A DNA stretch of 64,000 nucleotides from Cytophaga hutchinsonii ATCC 33406. Its GTDB lineage: Bacteria; Bacteroidota; Bacteroidia; Cytophagales; Cytophagaceae. Position 1 is the first letter of the stretch. Each line of letters opens with the position of its first letter. A model generated the notes under the pieces. It saw nothing but the letters and a program-made list of their open reading frames with translations. It was not told where the DNA came from and made no database searches. The DNA is taken from the NCBI RefSeq assembly GCF_000014145.1, contig NC_008255.1, forward strand, positions 3,984,001-4,048,000, given 5' to 3'. Shown one piece after another: positions 45,323-53,680 of the stretch. Both the position numbers and the translations under genes were made by a program.

Positions 45323-46112
45323 CTTTCTTTGCAGCATTCCAATATTCATCCATCTCTGCCAGGCTCATGGTATTTAATTGCTTGCCGTCTTTTTTGGATT
45401 CGGTTTCTAAATACTGAAACCGTTTGATAAATTTTTTGTTCGTACGTTCCAATGCATCTTCGGGATTGATATTCAGGAAACGCGCGTAATTGATCAGGGA
45501 GAAAAATAAATCGCCTAGTTCTCCTTCGGCTTTAAATGCATCAATTTTTTTATCGTCTTCAATATTAAATTCCTGTTTGAATTCTGCCAGTTCTTCTTCA
45601 ACCTTTTCCCAAACCTGCTTTTTTTCTTCCCAATCGAATCCTGCACCTCTTGCCTTTTCCTGTATACGTGTTGCTTTTATCATTGCCGGTAATGATTTGG
45701 GAACACCGCTGAGAATAGATTCTTCTTTGGGTTTTTCCGTCATCTTGATCTGCTCCCAGTTCCTTTTTACAGCTGCTTCGTCTTCTGCTTCTACATCTCC
45801 GTAAATATGCGGATGGCGGCGGATCATCTTTTCCGAAAGCGCATTCAAAACATCTCCAATATCAAATTCCTTTGTTTCAGAAGCAATACGTGCATAGAAA
45901 ACCAGGTGCAGCATGATATCGCCAAGTTCCTTTTTGATTTCATCCATGTTCTTTTCAACGATGGCATCCGAAAGTTCAAACGTTTCCTCAATTGTTAAAT
46001 AGCGCAGGCTCTCAATGGTTTGCTTCTTATCCCATGGACATTGTTCGCGCAATTCATCCATGATGGTTAACAATCTGTCAAAGGCTTTTAACTGTTCTTC
46101 TCTTGAATTCAT
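45318..46112 (-). CDS. mazG: Nucleoside triphosphate pyrophosphohydrolase MazG
   Basis: The 264-residue enzyme hydrolyses abnormal or excess NTPs to NMP and pyrophosphate. ATG at 46112 (MNSREEQL) is preferred to a TTG at 46136. The N-terminal MazG domain has CPWDKKQTIESLRYLTIEETFELSDAI and the metal-binding EE..E/D pattern in KKELGDIMLHLVF. RRHPHIYGD follows. A second MazG domain (WEKVEEELAEFK...EGELGDLFFSLINYARF) completes the tandem layout of E. coli MazG. No mazEF toxin genes are nearby. Confidence 0.95.
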   Translation of the reverse strand: MNSREEQLKAFDRLLTIMDELREQCPWDKKQTIESLRYLTIEETFELSDAIVEKNMDEIKKELGDIMLHLVFYARIASETKEFDIGDVLNALSEKMIRRHPHIYGDVEAEDEAAVKRNWEQIKMTEKPKEESILSGVPKSLPAMIKATRIQEKARGAGFDWEEKKQVWEKVEEELAEFKQEFNIEDDKKIDAFKAEGELGDLFFSLINYARFLNINPEDALERTNKKFIKRFQYLETESKKDGKQLNTMSLAEMDEYWNAAKKA

Positions 46113-46231
46113 ACGAATAGGACGTTTATATAACAAATAACCATATTATAGCCACTTATACTTCTTTTGAGGTATAATTTTTTATTAGTTGTTGATAAAA
46201 TATTTGTTTGTATAATTTTTAAAAGAAAAGA

Positions 46232-46258
46232 TTGTAATGGTTTCTTTTTGTAAATTTG
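46232..46258 (+). promoter_or_regulatory. Bacteroidota promoter for glmM
   Basis: TAAATTTG at 46251-46258 is an exact -7 box, with TTG at 46232-46234 upstream (16-base spacing). The box ends 24 bases before the GTG start. Confidence 0.6.
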
Positions 46259-46282
46259 GTATGAAACAAAATCTTTTTGACT

Positions 46283-47686
46283 GTGACTTTAATTAAATCT
46301 ATTTCAGGTATTCGCGGAACAATCGGTGGAAAACCAGGAGATTCATTAACGCCCATCGACGTAGCAAAATTTGCAGCAGCATATGGCACCTGGGCAAAAA
46401 CGAACTCTGAAAGCAATACAATAGTAATTGGCCGTGATGCGCGTTTATCCGGACCATGGATTTCTTCCATCGTTTCTGAAACGCTGCGTTGCTTAGGTTT
46501 TAATATTGTCGATTTAGGCTTGTCAACAACACCAACCGTTGAAATGGCTGTTGTTTGGGAAAAAGCGGCAGGTGGTATCATCATCACTGCCAGTCACAAT
46601 CCCGGTCAATGGAACGCATTGAAACTATTAAACGCAAACGGTGAATTTGTTTCCGAGCGCGACGGTAAAAAAATTCTTGTACTGGCTAAAAAAGAAAACA
46701 TTGAATTTGTTGATGTAAAACATTTTGGTTCTTACAGACAAGACAATACATATATTCAAAAACACATCGATGCAATTTTAAAATTGCCGTTAGTTGATAT
46801 TGAAGCTATAAAAGCAAAAGACTTTAACGTTGCCATCGACTGTGTGAACTCTACAGGTGGTATTGCACTTCCGTTATTGTTAAAAGCGCTGGGTGTTAAA
46901 AAGGTTGCAGAATTCTACTGCGAACCCGATGGACATTTCCCGCACAACCCGGAACCACTGGCGGAAAACCTTTCTTTCATATCCAATGAAATTGCAAAAG
47001 GGCATTATGACTTAGGTATTGTTGTGGATCCGGATGTTGACCGTTTATGCTTTGTGAACGAAGACGGTGAAATGTTTGGTGAAGAATATACGCTGGTAGC
47101 TATTGCGGATTATGTCTTAAAACATACGCCAGGCAATACGGTTTCCAATTTATCTTCTACAAAAGCATTAAAAGATGTTACCGAAAAACATGGCAAACAA
47201 TACATTGCTTCTGCTGTCGGCGAAGTGAATGTAGTTACGGCCATGAAAAAAAATAAAGCCGTGATCGGCGGCGAAGGCAATGGCGGCGTGATCTATCCGG
47301 AACTGCACTACGGCCGCGATGCGTTAGTGGGTATTGCTTTGTTCCTTTCTCATTTGGCAAAATATGGAAAATCGATTTCCATGATGCGCGCCAGTTATCC
47401 CAACTATGTTATTTCAAAAAATAAAATTGAACTGACCCCGGAAATTGATGTAGACTGCGTGATTGAAAAGATTAAGGAACACTACGCTAAAACACCTATG
47501 ATTACGGTTGATGGTGTACGTTTTGATTTTGATGCCGGCTGGGTGCACTTACGCAAATCAAATACCGAACCGATCATCCGTATTTATGCAGAAGCAGATA
47601 CACATGCAACTGCCGATAATCTGGCACATAAAATAATCGCTGACATTAAAGAAGTACTTGATACCAATGCGTGTTTACTTAGATAA
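46283..47686 (+). CDS. glmM: Phosphoglucosamine mutase / phosphomannomutase family
   Basis: The protein converts glucosamine-6-phosphate to glucosamine-1-phosphate for peptidoglycan and LPS. I chose GTG at 46283 because the family begins TLIKSISGIRGTIGG. A TTG two codons earlier is possible. The phospho-serine is Ser104 in TASHNPGQW. The magnesium loop is DPDVDRL, the sugar loop GEGNGGVIYPELHYGRDA, and the phosphate-binding loop RKSNTEPIIRIYAEA. At 467 residues it is slightly longer than E. coli GlmM, typical of Bacteroidota, and a phosphomannomutase role is not excluded. The next gene overlaps it by 20 bases. Confidence 0.9.
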   Translation: MTLIKSISGIRGTIGGKPGDSLTPIDVAKFAAAYGTWAKTNSESNTIVIGRDARLSGPWISSIVSETLRCLGFNIVDLGLSTTPTVEMAVVWEKAAGGIIITASHNPGQWNALKLLNANGEFVSERDGKKILVLAKKENIEFVDVKHFGSYRQDNTYIQKHIDAILKLPLVDIEAIKAKDFNVAIDCVNSTGGIALPLLLKALGVKKVAEFYCEPDGHFPHNPEPLAENLSFISNEIAKGHYDLGIVVDPDVDRLCFVNEDGEMFGEEYTLVAIADYVLKHTPGNTVSNLSSTKALKDVTEKHGKQYIASAVGEVNVVTAMKKNKAVIGGEGNGGVIYPELHYGRDALVGIALFLSHLAKYGKSISMMRASYPNYVISKNKIELTPEIDVDCVIEKIKEHYAKTPMITVDGVRFDFDAGWVHLRKSNTEPIIRIYAEADTHATADNLAHKIIADIKEVLDTNACLLR

Positions 47687-48794
47687 TGCTGCAACCACGG
47701 CTTTAGATCCTTTGGTTCTGGAAGCCATGATGCCTTATTTAACGGACCACTTTGGAAACGCATCTTCTATCCACGGGCACGGCCGCGAAACGCGGTCGGC
47801 TATTGAGATCGCGCGTAAAAAAATTGCCGATCTGCTGAACACTACCGCTGCTGAAATCTTTTTTACTTCCGGCGGTACCGAAGCAGATAATACGGCAATC
47901 ATTGGCGCGGTTGAAAAACACAACATCAAACACATTATCACCAGCCGGCTGGAACACCATGCCGTACTGCATACAGCCCAGTATCTGGAAAAGCTGCATC
48001 GGGTCTCTGTGTATTATGTAGACGTAAATGAAAAAGGTGTTATTGATCTGGCACATCTGGAATCACTGCTGCAGCAATACCCGAATGCATTGGTAAGTTT
48101 AATGCATGGTAATAATGAGATCGGAAATATCCTGGATCTGAAAAAAGCCGGCGATCTTTGTCACCAGTATAAAGCACTCTTTCACAGTGATACGGTGCAG
48201 ACCATTGGTCATTATCCTTTGCATTTATATTCTTTACCGGTTGATTTCATTGCAGGCTCCGCACACAAATTCCACGGACCCAAGGGAATTGGCCTGTTAT
48301 ATCTGAAGTCCGGTTCTGCTATTTATCCTTATATGCACGGCGGTGCACAGGAACGTAACATGCGTGGCGGTACTGAAAATACTCCAGCCATTGTAGGTAT
48401 GGCGAAAGCGTTGGAACTTGCCTATCAACGTATGGAAGCTGACCGCAACCACATTACCGGGTTGAAAAAACACATGATTGAAGAACTCAATAAAATTCCC
48501 GGCTTATTATTTAATGGCGAATCTGCTGATATAGATAAAAGCCTGATGCATGTATTGAACGTCAGTTTGCCTCCATCAGAAAATAATGAAATGCTGGTGA
48601 TGAATTTAGACATTGCGAAAATTTCAGCCTCTGCCGGCAGTGCCTGTACAAGTGGCACAAATATTGGTTCTCATGTATTAGAAGCTATTGGCGCTAAAGA
48701 CGATTGGGGCTATGTGCGTTTTTCTTTTGGAAGAAATAATACAAAAGAAGAAATAGATTACTGCATCAAAACGTTAGTAAAAAGTATCAAGTAA
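47667..48794 (+). CDS. Cysteine desulfurase (NifS/IscS family)
   Basis: The 375-residue PLP enzyme takes sulfur from cysteine for Fe-S clusters or tRNA thiolation. The start ATG at 47667 gives MRVYLDNAATTALDP, the classical N-terminus. The PLP lysine is in GSAHKFHGPKGIG (near residue 201) and the sulfur-accepting cysteine in SAGSACTSGTN (near 327), a class I (IscS/NifS) layout. No iscU or other cluster gene is adjacent. It overlaps glmM by 20 bases and is probably co-transcribed with it and with the secreted protein gene that follows by 12 bases. Confidence 0.93.
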   Translation: MRVYLDNAATTALDPLVLEAMMPYLTDHFGNASSIHGHGRETRSAIEIARKKIADLLNTTAAEIFFTSGGTEADNTAIIGAVEKHNIKHIITSRLEHHAVLHTAQYLEKLHRVSVYYVDVNEKGVIDLAHLESLLQQYPNALVSLMHGNNEIGNILDLKKAGDLCHQYKALFHSDTVQTIGHYPLHLYSLPVDFIAGSAHKFHGPKGIGLLYLKSGSAIYPYMHGGAQERNMRGGTENTPAIVGMAKALELAYQRMEADRNHITGLKKHMIEELNKIPGLLFNGESADIDKSLMHVLNVSLPPSENNEMLVMNLDIAKISASAGSACTSGTNIGSHVLEAIGAKDDWGYVRFSFGRNNTKEEIDYCIKTLVKSIK

Positions 48795-48806
48795 CCGTAA
48801 ACTACT

Positions 48807-49355
48807 ATGAAAAAATTAATCGTATTCCTTTTTATAAGCGCAGCCGCGATCACAACATCTTTCGCACAGATGGGAAAACCATTTCCGCACCTGGACAGTA
48901 AAAAATTAAACGGACAGCTTTTTTCTTTACCAGATAGTGTAAAAGGAAAATATACCATCATTGGGATCGCCTTTTCAAAAAAAGCGGAAGAAAGTCTGAA
49001 GACCTGGTACCAGCCTGCGTATCAAACATTCATTCAAAAAAAGAAAACCATGTTTGCCACAGAAGTATATAATGTGAATACCTACTTTGTGGCAGTTGTT
49101 ACCGGTACCAATAAAGTTGCCGGCGGAGATATTGTTAAAACCATTCAGGCGCAGACACAAAAAGAATTGCAACCGTATATCTTAACCTATATCGGTGAGT
49201 TCGTTTCTTATAAGAAATCTTTGAACATTACAGAAAACGATGAACCGTATTTTTTTGTACTCGATGAAAAAGGAATTATCTCGTATATAACATCTGGGCC
49301 ATATACAGCTAAAAAGCTGGAAGAGATTGAAGAAGTAGTTTCAACAGATGAATAA
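48807..49355 (+). CDS. Secreted thioredoxin-fold-like protein without cysteines
   Basis: The 182-residue protein has a signal peptide (MKKLIVFLFISAA...SFAQ). Residues after it resemble AhpC/TSA-type thioredoxin folds: FPHLDSKKLNGQLFSLPDSVKGKYTIIGIAF corresponds to the first strands, and EPYFFVLDEKGIISY to the later strand-turn with the usual VLD..G. No cysteine exists anywhere in the protein, so redox catalysis is excluded. It may be a structural or assembly factor. A long hairpin follows 10 bases after the stop. Confidence 0.75.
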   Translation: MKKLIVFLFISAAAITTSFAQMGKPFPHLDSKKLNGQLFSLPDSVKGKYTIIGIAFSKKAEESLKTWYQPAYQTFIQKKKTMFATEVYNVNTYFVAVVTGTNKVAGGDIVKTIQAQTQKELQPYILTYIGEFVSYKKSLNITENDEPYFFVLDEKGIISYITSGPYTAKKLEEIEEVVSTDE

Positions 49356-49365
49356 TATCTCTCCC

Positions 49366-49417
49366 CGGTGTGTGGCACACAGAACGACACTGATTTCGTT
49401 CTGTGTGCCACACACCG
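49366..49417. repeat. 22-base inverted repeat (long hairpin) between two rightward genes
   Basis: Arms 49366-49387 and 49396-49417 are exact reverse complements (CGGTGTGTGGCACACAGAAC...) with an 8-base loop; three more C/G pairs extend it across a bulge. It may serve as terminator for the upstream gene, but there is no T-run. The stem is far longer than needed. Confidence 0.75.
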
Positions 49418-49600
49418 AGGGATAAAGTTTTAAACCTTGATGGCGTTTCTATTTTAACCGTTGTTTTTTTATTCGCCTATTTTTTATACCTTCTGTAAAC
49501 GGAGTGCTTACCTTTTGGTAACTTATTAAGATGAACCAATCACATCTGTTAACTCTTATATCTTTCAATACACTTTTATTCAACGTATACATTTATCCAA

Positions 49601-50689
49601 ATGAAAACATCTAACCTATTTGAACCCTTGAAAATTGGTTCTATCTCTTTAAAGAACAGCATTGTAATGGCGCCGATGACGCGTTGCAGAGCTATAGGCA
49701 ATATTCCCAACGACTTGATGGCAACCTATTATGGTCAGCGTGCAACCGCAGGGCTTATTATTACCGAAGGAGCGTCTCCTTCACCAAACGGTTTGGGTTA
49801 TGCGCGCATACCGGGTATTTTCAACAAAGAGCAGGTTGAAGGCTGGAAAAAAATAACTACGGCGGTACATGATAAAGGCGGTAAAATTGTAATACAGCTG
49901 ATGCATACCGGCCGTATCAGTCACCCGGCTAATATGCCTGAAGGCGCAAGCATTTTATCGGCATCTTCGGTAAAGCCTGGCGGACAAATGTGGACTGACT
50001 CGTTACAGATGCAGGATTATCCGATTCCAAAAACCATGACGGTAGAAGAAATTTTACAGACCAAAGAAGAATTTGTAACGGCTGCTAAAAACGCGATCGA
50101 AGCAGGTTTTGATGGTGTTGAATTGCACGGTGCGAACGGTTATTTACTGGAACAGTTTATCTCTCCGCATACCAACATGCGCGGCGATGAGTACGGCGGC
50201 GGTATTGACAGACGGTGTAAATTTGTGCTGGATGTTGTTGAAGCGGTTGCAGCAGCAATCGGCAAAGACAAAACAGGTATCCGGCTTTCTCCATATGGCG
50301 TTGCCAGTGATATGCCTCCGTATCCGGATATTGAAGTAACATATGAATACCTGGCCCTAGCATTAAACGATTTAGGTATTGACTATATCCACGTGGTAGA
50401 TCATTCCGCGATAGGTGCGCCTGCAGTGCCGTTAAGTATCAAAGAAAAAATCCGTGCCGGGTTTAGCAATACCATTATTCTTTGCGGCGGCTTTGATCAG
50501 GCTGCTGCTGAAAGAGCAATAGACACCGGACTTACAAATGCCGTGGCTTTTGGACGACCGTTTATAAACAATCCCGATCTGGTTGAACGTTTAAAAAATA
50601 ATCAGCCATTGTCTGATAAACTGAATACAGATGCATTCTATTCAGCAGATGAAAAAGGATACACGGATTATCCGGTGTTTGGTGGTTAA
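49601..50689 (+). CDS. Old Yellow Enzyme-family alkene reductase
   Basis: The 362-residue FMN enzyme reduces activated C=C bonds using NAD(P)H. Family markers are LFEPLKIGSISLKNSIVMAPMTRCRA at the start, VIQLMHTGRISHP, and the active-site segment HGANGYLLEQF (His176, Asn179, Tyr181). NMRGDEYGGGIDRR and VAFGRPFINNPDLVERL complete the fold. The His-Asn pair fits the classical NemA/OYE class. It acts in the cytoplasm. A T-ending hairpin follows. Confidence 0.95.
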   Translation: MKTSNLFEPLKIGSISLKNSIVMAPMTRCRAIGNIPNDLMATYYGQRATAGLIITEGASPSPNGLGYARIPGIFNKEQVEGWKKITTAVHDKGGKIVIQLMHTGRISHPANMPEGASILSASSVKPGGQMWTDSLQMQDYPIPKTMTVEEILQTKEEFVTAAKNAIEAGFDGVELHGANGYLLEQFISPHTNMRGDEYGGGIDRRCKFVLDVVEAVAAAIGKDKTGIRLSPYGVASDMPPYPDIEVTYEYLALALNDLGIDYIHVVDHSAIGAPAVPLSIKEKIRAGFSNTIILCGGFDQAAAERAIDTGLTNAVAFGRPFINNPDLVERLKNNQPLSDKLNTDAFYSADEKGYTDYPVFGG

Positions 50690-50716
50690 TTCATTCACAT
50701 ACCTTATAAACAAAAG

Positions 50717-50740
50717 AAGGCTCATCGTGTGATGAGCCTT
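50717..50740. terminator. Terminator between convergent genes
   Basis: A 10-base perfect stem (AAGGCTCATC) with a GTGT loop is followed by TTTCCTGTTTTTA. Confidence 0.85.
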
Positions 50741-50768
50741 TCCTGTTTTTATAGAATTAGTTGTTAAT

Positions 50769-51509
50769 TTATTGCTTAATAATTTTTACCGGTGCTGCAT
50801 TTTCAACAATCACATAATATACACCCGGCAATAAATCGTTTACAGAAACAACTGAAAACGCATCACTTATATTTCCTGAAGTTACAACTCTTCCCATGGC
50901 GTTAGAAATGTTGTAAGAAAAGCCAACCATGTCCACAGCAACATTTAGCGTAATGTCACCAGTTGCCGGATTCGGATAAACAGAAATATTTTTAGTGTAT
51001 AACTTCTTTTTTATACCCGTTGTCAAATCAACGGTACATAACGTATTGCTATTGTCGACAAGCACTAATCCCCAATCCTCACTTGTTGTCTGCGCAAAAA
51101 CAAGATCACATAAATATTCCTCGTTTGCTGTTAAAGGTGTGCCATGTACAAGTATATGAAAACCAATTTTTCCTGCAAACAATCTCAAACGTACCGGCAT
51201 GGATACCGTATCGCCTTTTTTAATTGCAATATTTTCATCTCCTTCTACGCGGAATGCTGTGTTTACTGAAGATTCGCCCTTGTTGATGCTGTCAATAACA
51301 ATTTTAAAAGATACTCCCGGCATTAATTCAGCAGTAACATTTCCTCCAAAATAAATATCACCATTGCCGCTGAAAGGAAGATTGCCATAATAGGAAAAAA
51401 TGGTATCGTTAATCTCTTCGCCAACGGTATAATCCCGAAGACGAACATTCTGTGCATGCACACATATACCTAGCATACATAATGCAAAAAGACTTAAAAG
51501 TGTTTTCAT
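50769..51509 (-). CDS. Secreted protein with type IX sorting domain
   Basis: I chose ATG at 51509, where a signal peptide starts (MKTLLSLFALCML...VHAQ). The longer frame starting at 51731 would add 74 residues with no homology. The 246-residue product has a beta-sandwich-like central region, then the type A C-terminal sorting domain of the type IX system: ISVYPNPATGDITLNVAV, then AMGRVV, then LLPGVYYVIVENAAPVKIIKQ at the very end. It should be exported by the type IX system and attached to or released from the cell surface. The function of the main domain is unknown. Confidence 0.88.
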   Translation of the reverse strand: MKTLLSLFALCMLGICVHAQNVRLRDYTVGEEINDTIFSYYGNLPFSGNGDIYFGGNVTAELMPGVSFKIVIDSINKGESSVNTAFRVEGDENIAIKKGDTVSMPVRLRLFAGKIGFHILVHGTPLTANEEYLCDLVFAQTTSEDWGLVLVDNSNTLCTVDLTTGIKKKLYTKNISVYPNPATGDITLNVAVDMVGFSYNISNAMGRVVTSGNISDAFSVVSVNDLLPGVYYVIVENAAPVKIIKQ

Positions 51510-51717
51510 AAAAAGTTTATTTAAGGTTAAAACAGTACGGATTTTTAAGTTAATAAAAATTCTGAAAAAGGTATGAACCAGTGGTGAGAAAACAGCAATA
51601 TTTAGTAAAATCACTATTACCCTGTGTTCGTATAGTTTACGATTCAATATTTCAATCATGAAAAACCGGATGATATAACATTTATTTTCAAATGCTAAAA
51701 AATATAAACTCCCGATA

Positions 51718-51951
51718 ATGGGGATTTTCATCGAATATGATTTTGTCTGTAATTTATTTTATTATCATCTTAACGGATATAAAATCCAAAAGGAAATAAT
51801 TCATTGCCATGATAGCATTTTGCATGGCGTGAAAAAGTAAAAATGGTTCAATGACGATGAAGTTGAAATTGAGTTGGAAAAAACAACAAGTAAAAAAATT
51901 TGTTATTACATTTCAACAGACTCTATAACTTCTAATGTTCTTTTTAAATAA
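51718..51951 (+). pseudogene. Possible broken small gene with one internal stop
   Basis: From ATG at 51718 the frame runs 40 codons (MGIFIEYDFVCNLFYYHLNG...ILHGVKK), meets TAA at 51838-51840 and continues 36 codons to TAA at 51949. The second half reads KWFNDDEVEIELEKTTSKKI and looks strongly coding, and both halves are in one frame. A single point mutation would explain it. No family is recognised, and chance cannot be excluded in A+T-rich DNA. Confidence 0.35.
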
Positions 51952-51979
51952 GGGAATGTTTTCACTGCAGAATAAAAAA

Positions 51980-52003
51980 AAGGCCTGTCTTCCGACAAGC
52001 CTT
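51980..52003 (-). terminator. Terminator of the glycyl-tRNA synthetase gene
   Basis: On the minus strand AAGGCTTGTC pairs with GACAGGCCTT (one G-T pair) and is followed by a run of T. Confidence 0.82.
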
Positions 52004-52026
52004 CTTTAAAATTATATAGATGAAAA

Positions 52027-53541
52027 TTACACCTTCTCCAAAATCGTTCTCCAGCTCGTCTCTTTGCGGATCTTCAGACGTAATTCGCTGATCGGAACTC
52101 TTTCCTGCAGGGTTGTATCTCTGTGACGGATCGTAACTGTATTATCTTCTAATGTCTGGTGATCAACCGCGATACAGAATGGCGTACCGATTAAATCATT
52201 TCTTGTGTACCGTTTACCGATCGAATCTTTATCTTCATACGTTACCTTGATATCGTATTTCAATTCGTTGTAAATTTCCATTGCTTTTTCAGGCAAGCCG
52301 TCTTTCTTTGTGATCGGAAGAATTGCTGCTTTGATAGGAGCCAAAGTCGGGTGTAATTTTAAGTACACACGTTCTTTCACTTTTTCACCTTCTTCTGTTT
52401 GTTCTACCGTTGTTTCTTCGGTATATGCATTGCACAAGACGGCAAGGAAACATCTGTCTGCACCAACCGACGTTTCAACCACAAACGGAACATAGTTACC
52501 AAATGCTTTTCCTGTTACAGGATCAATATCGTTATCAAAATACTGCTGTTTCTTTTTCGATAATTCCTGGTGGTTCGCCAAATCGAAATCCGTACGTGAG
52601 TGGATGCCTTCCATTTCTTTGAAACCAAACGGGAATTCAAATTCAATATCTACCGCAGCATTTGCGTAGTGTGCAAGCTTTTCGTGATCGTGGAATTTCA
52701 ATTTTTCTGCCGGCAAACCAATTGCTTTGTGCCAGTTCAACCGTGACTCTTTCCATTTGTTGTACCATTCCATTTCCGTTCCGGGACGGATGAAGAACTG
52801 CATTTCCATTTGTTCAAACTCACGCATACGAAAGGTAAACTGGCGCGCAACAATTTCGTTACGGAATGCTTTACCGATCTGCGCAATACCAAACGGTATT
52901 TTCATACGGCCTGATTTCTGTACGTTCAGGAAGTTTACAAAAATACCTTGTGCTGTTTCCGGTCTTAAATAAATGGTGCTTGAATCTTCAGCAACCGAAC
53001 CTACTTGTGTAGAGAACATCAGATTGAACTGACGTACTTCTGTCCAGTTTGATGTTCCGCTAACCGGACACGTAATTTTTTCATTGGTGATCAGATCCTG
53101 AACACCTTTCAAATCATCAGCTTCAAGCAGACGTGCAAGTTTTTTTACCAGTGCATCGGCTTCGTCTTTTTTACCGGCAGCTTCCATTTGTGCCGCGCGT
53201 TCTTCAACAAGCACATCGGCTCTGTATCTTTTTTTCGAATCTTTGTTATCGATCATCGGATCGCTGAAACCATCAATGTGGCCCGAAGCTTTCCAGGTTA
53301 ACGGATGCATAAAGATAGACGCGTCGATACCAACGATGTTGTCGTTCAATTGCGTCATTGCTTTATACCAAACTATTTTGATGTTGTTTTTCAATTCAAC
53401 ACCCATTTGTCCGTAATCGTATACTGCCTGCAACCCGTCATAGATTTCTGATGAAGGAAAAACAAAACCATATTCTTTCGCGTGCGAAACGATTTTTTTC
53501 ATCAGGCCGTTTTCGGCTGGGGCAACTACTTTATTTTCCAT
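52027..53541 (-). CDS. glyS: Glycyl-tRNA synthetase (alpha2 dimeric type)
   Basis: The 504-residue class II synthetase charges tRNA-Gly. Motif 1 and the N-terminus (IVSHAKEYGFVFPSSEIYDGL) and the VGIDASIFMHPLTWKASGH block are characteristic. Motif 2 lies in FRNEIVARQFTFRMREFEQME, and the C-terminal anticodon-binding domain holds IGTPFCIAVDHQT. It matches the eukaryote/archaea-like dimeric enzyme used by Bacteroidota rather than the alpha2beta2 bacterial form. The gene is monocistronic with its own terminator. Confidence 0.96.
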   Translation of the reverse strand: MENKVVAPAENGLMKKIVSHAKEYGFVFPSSEIYDGLQAVYDYGQMGVELKNNIKIVWYKAMTQLNDNIVGIDASIFMHPLTWKASGHIDGFSDPMIDNKDSKKRYRADVLVEERAAQMEAAGKKDEADALVKKLARLLEADDLKGVQDLITNEKITCPVSGTSNWTEVRQFNLMFSTQVGSVAEDSSTIYLRPETAQGIFVNFLNVQKSGRMKIPFGIAQIGKAFRNEIVARQFTFRMREFEQMEMQFFIRPGTEMEWYNKWKESRLNWHKAIGLPAEKLKFHDHEKLAHYANAAVDIEFEFPFGFKEMEGIHSRTDFDLANHQELSKKKQQYFDNDIDPVTGKAFGNYVPFVVETSVGADRCFLAVLCNAYTEETTVEQTEEGEKVKERVYLKLHPTLAPIKAAILPITKKDGLPEKAMEIYNELKYDIKVTYEDKDSIGKRYTRNDLIGTPFCIAVDHQTLEDNTVTIRHRDTTLQERVPISELRLKIRKETSWRTILEKV

Positions 53542-53654
53542 GATTCTCTTTTATACGTATTTACCAGCTATTTTAACTTTTTGACCGAAATCAGATAATG
53601 AGAAATATAAATGCATCTCCTGATTAAAATCACAAATTTAAAACAGTTATTTGT

Positions 53655-53662
53655 TAAGTTTG
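53655..53662 (+). promoter_or_regulatory. Bacteroidota -7 box for hemH
   Basis: TAAGTTTG matches TAnnTTTG and ends 18 bases before the ATG at 53681. This also argues against the in-frame TTG at 53651. Confidence 0.5.
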
Positions 53663-53680
53663 CAAATTAAATATGTTTCT

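Noticed and set aside
45318-46112. MazG as part of a toxin-antitoxin locus
   Set aside because: No mazE or mazF lies nearby; it is the housekeeping tandem-domain pyrophosphohydrolase.
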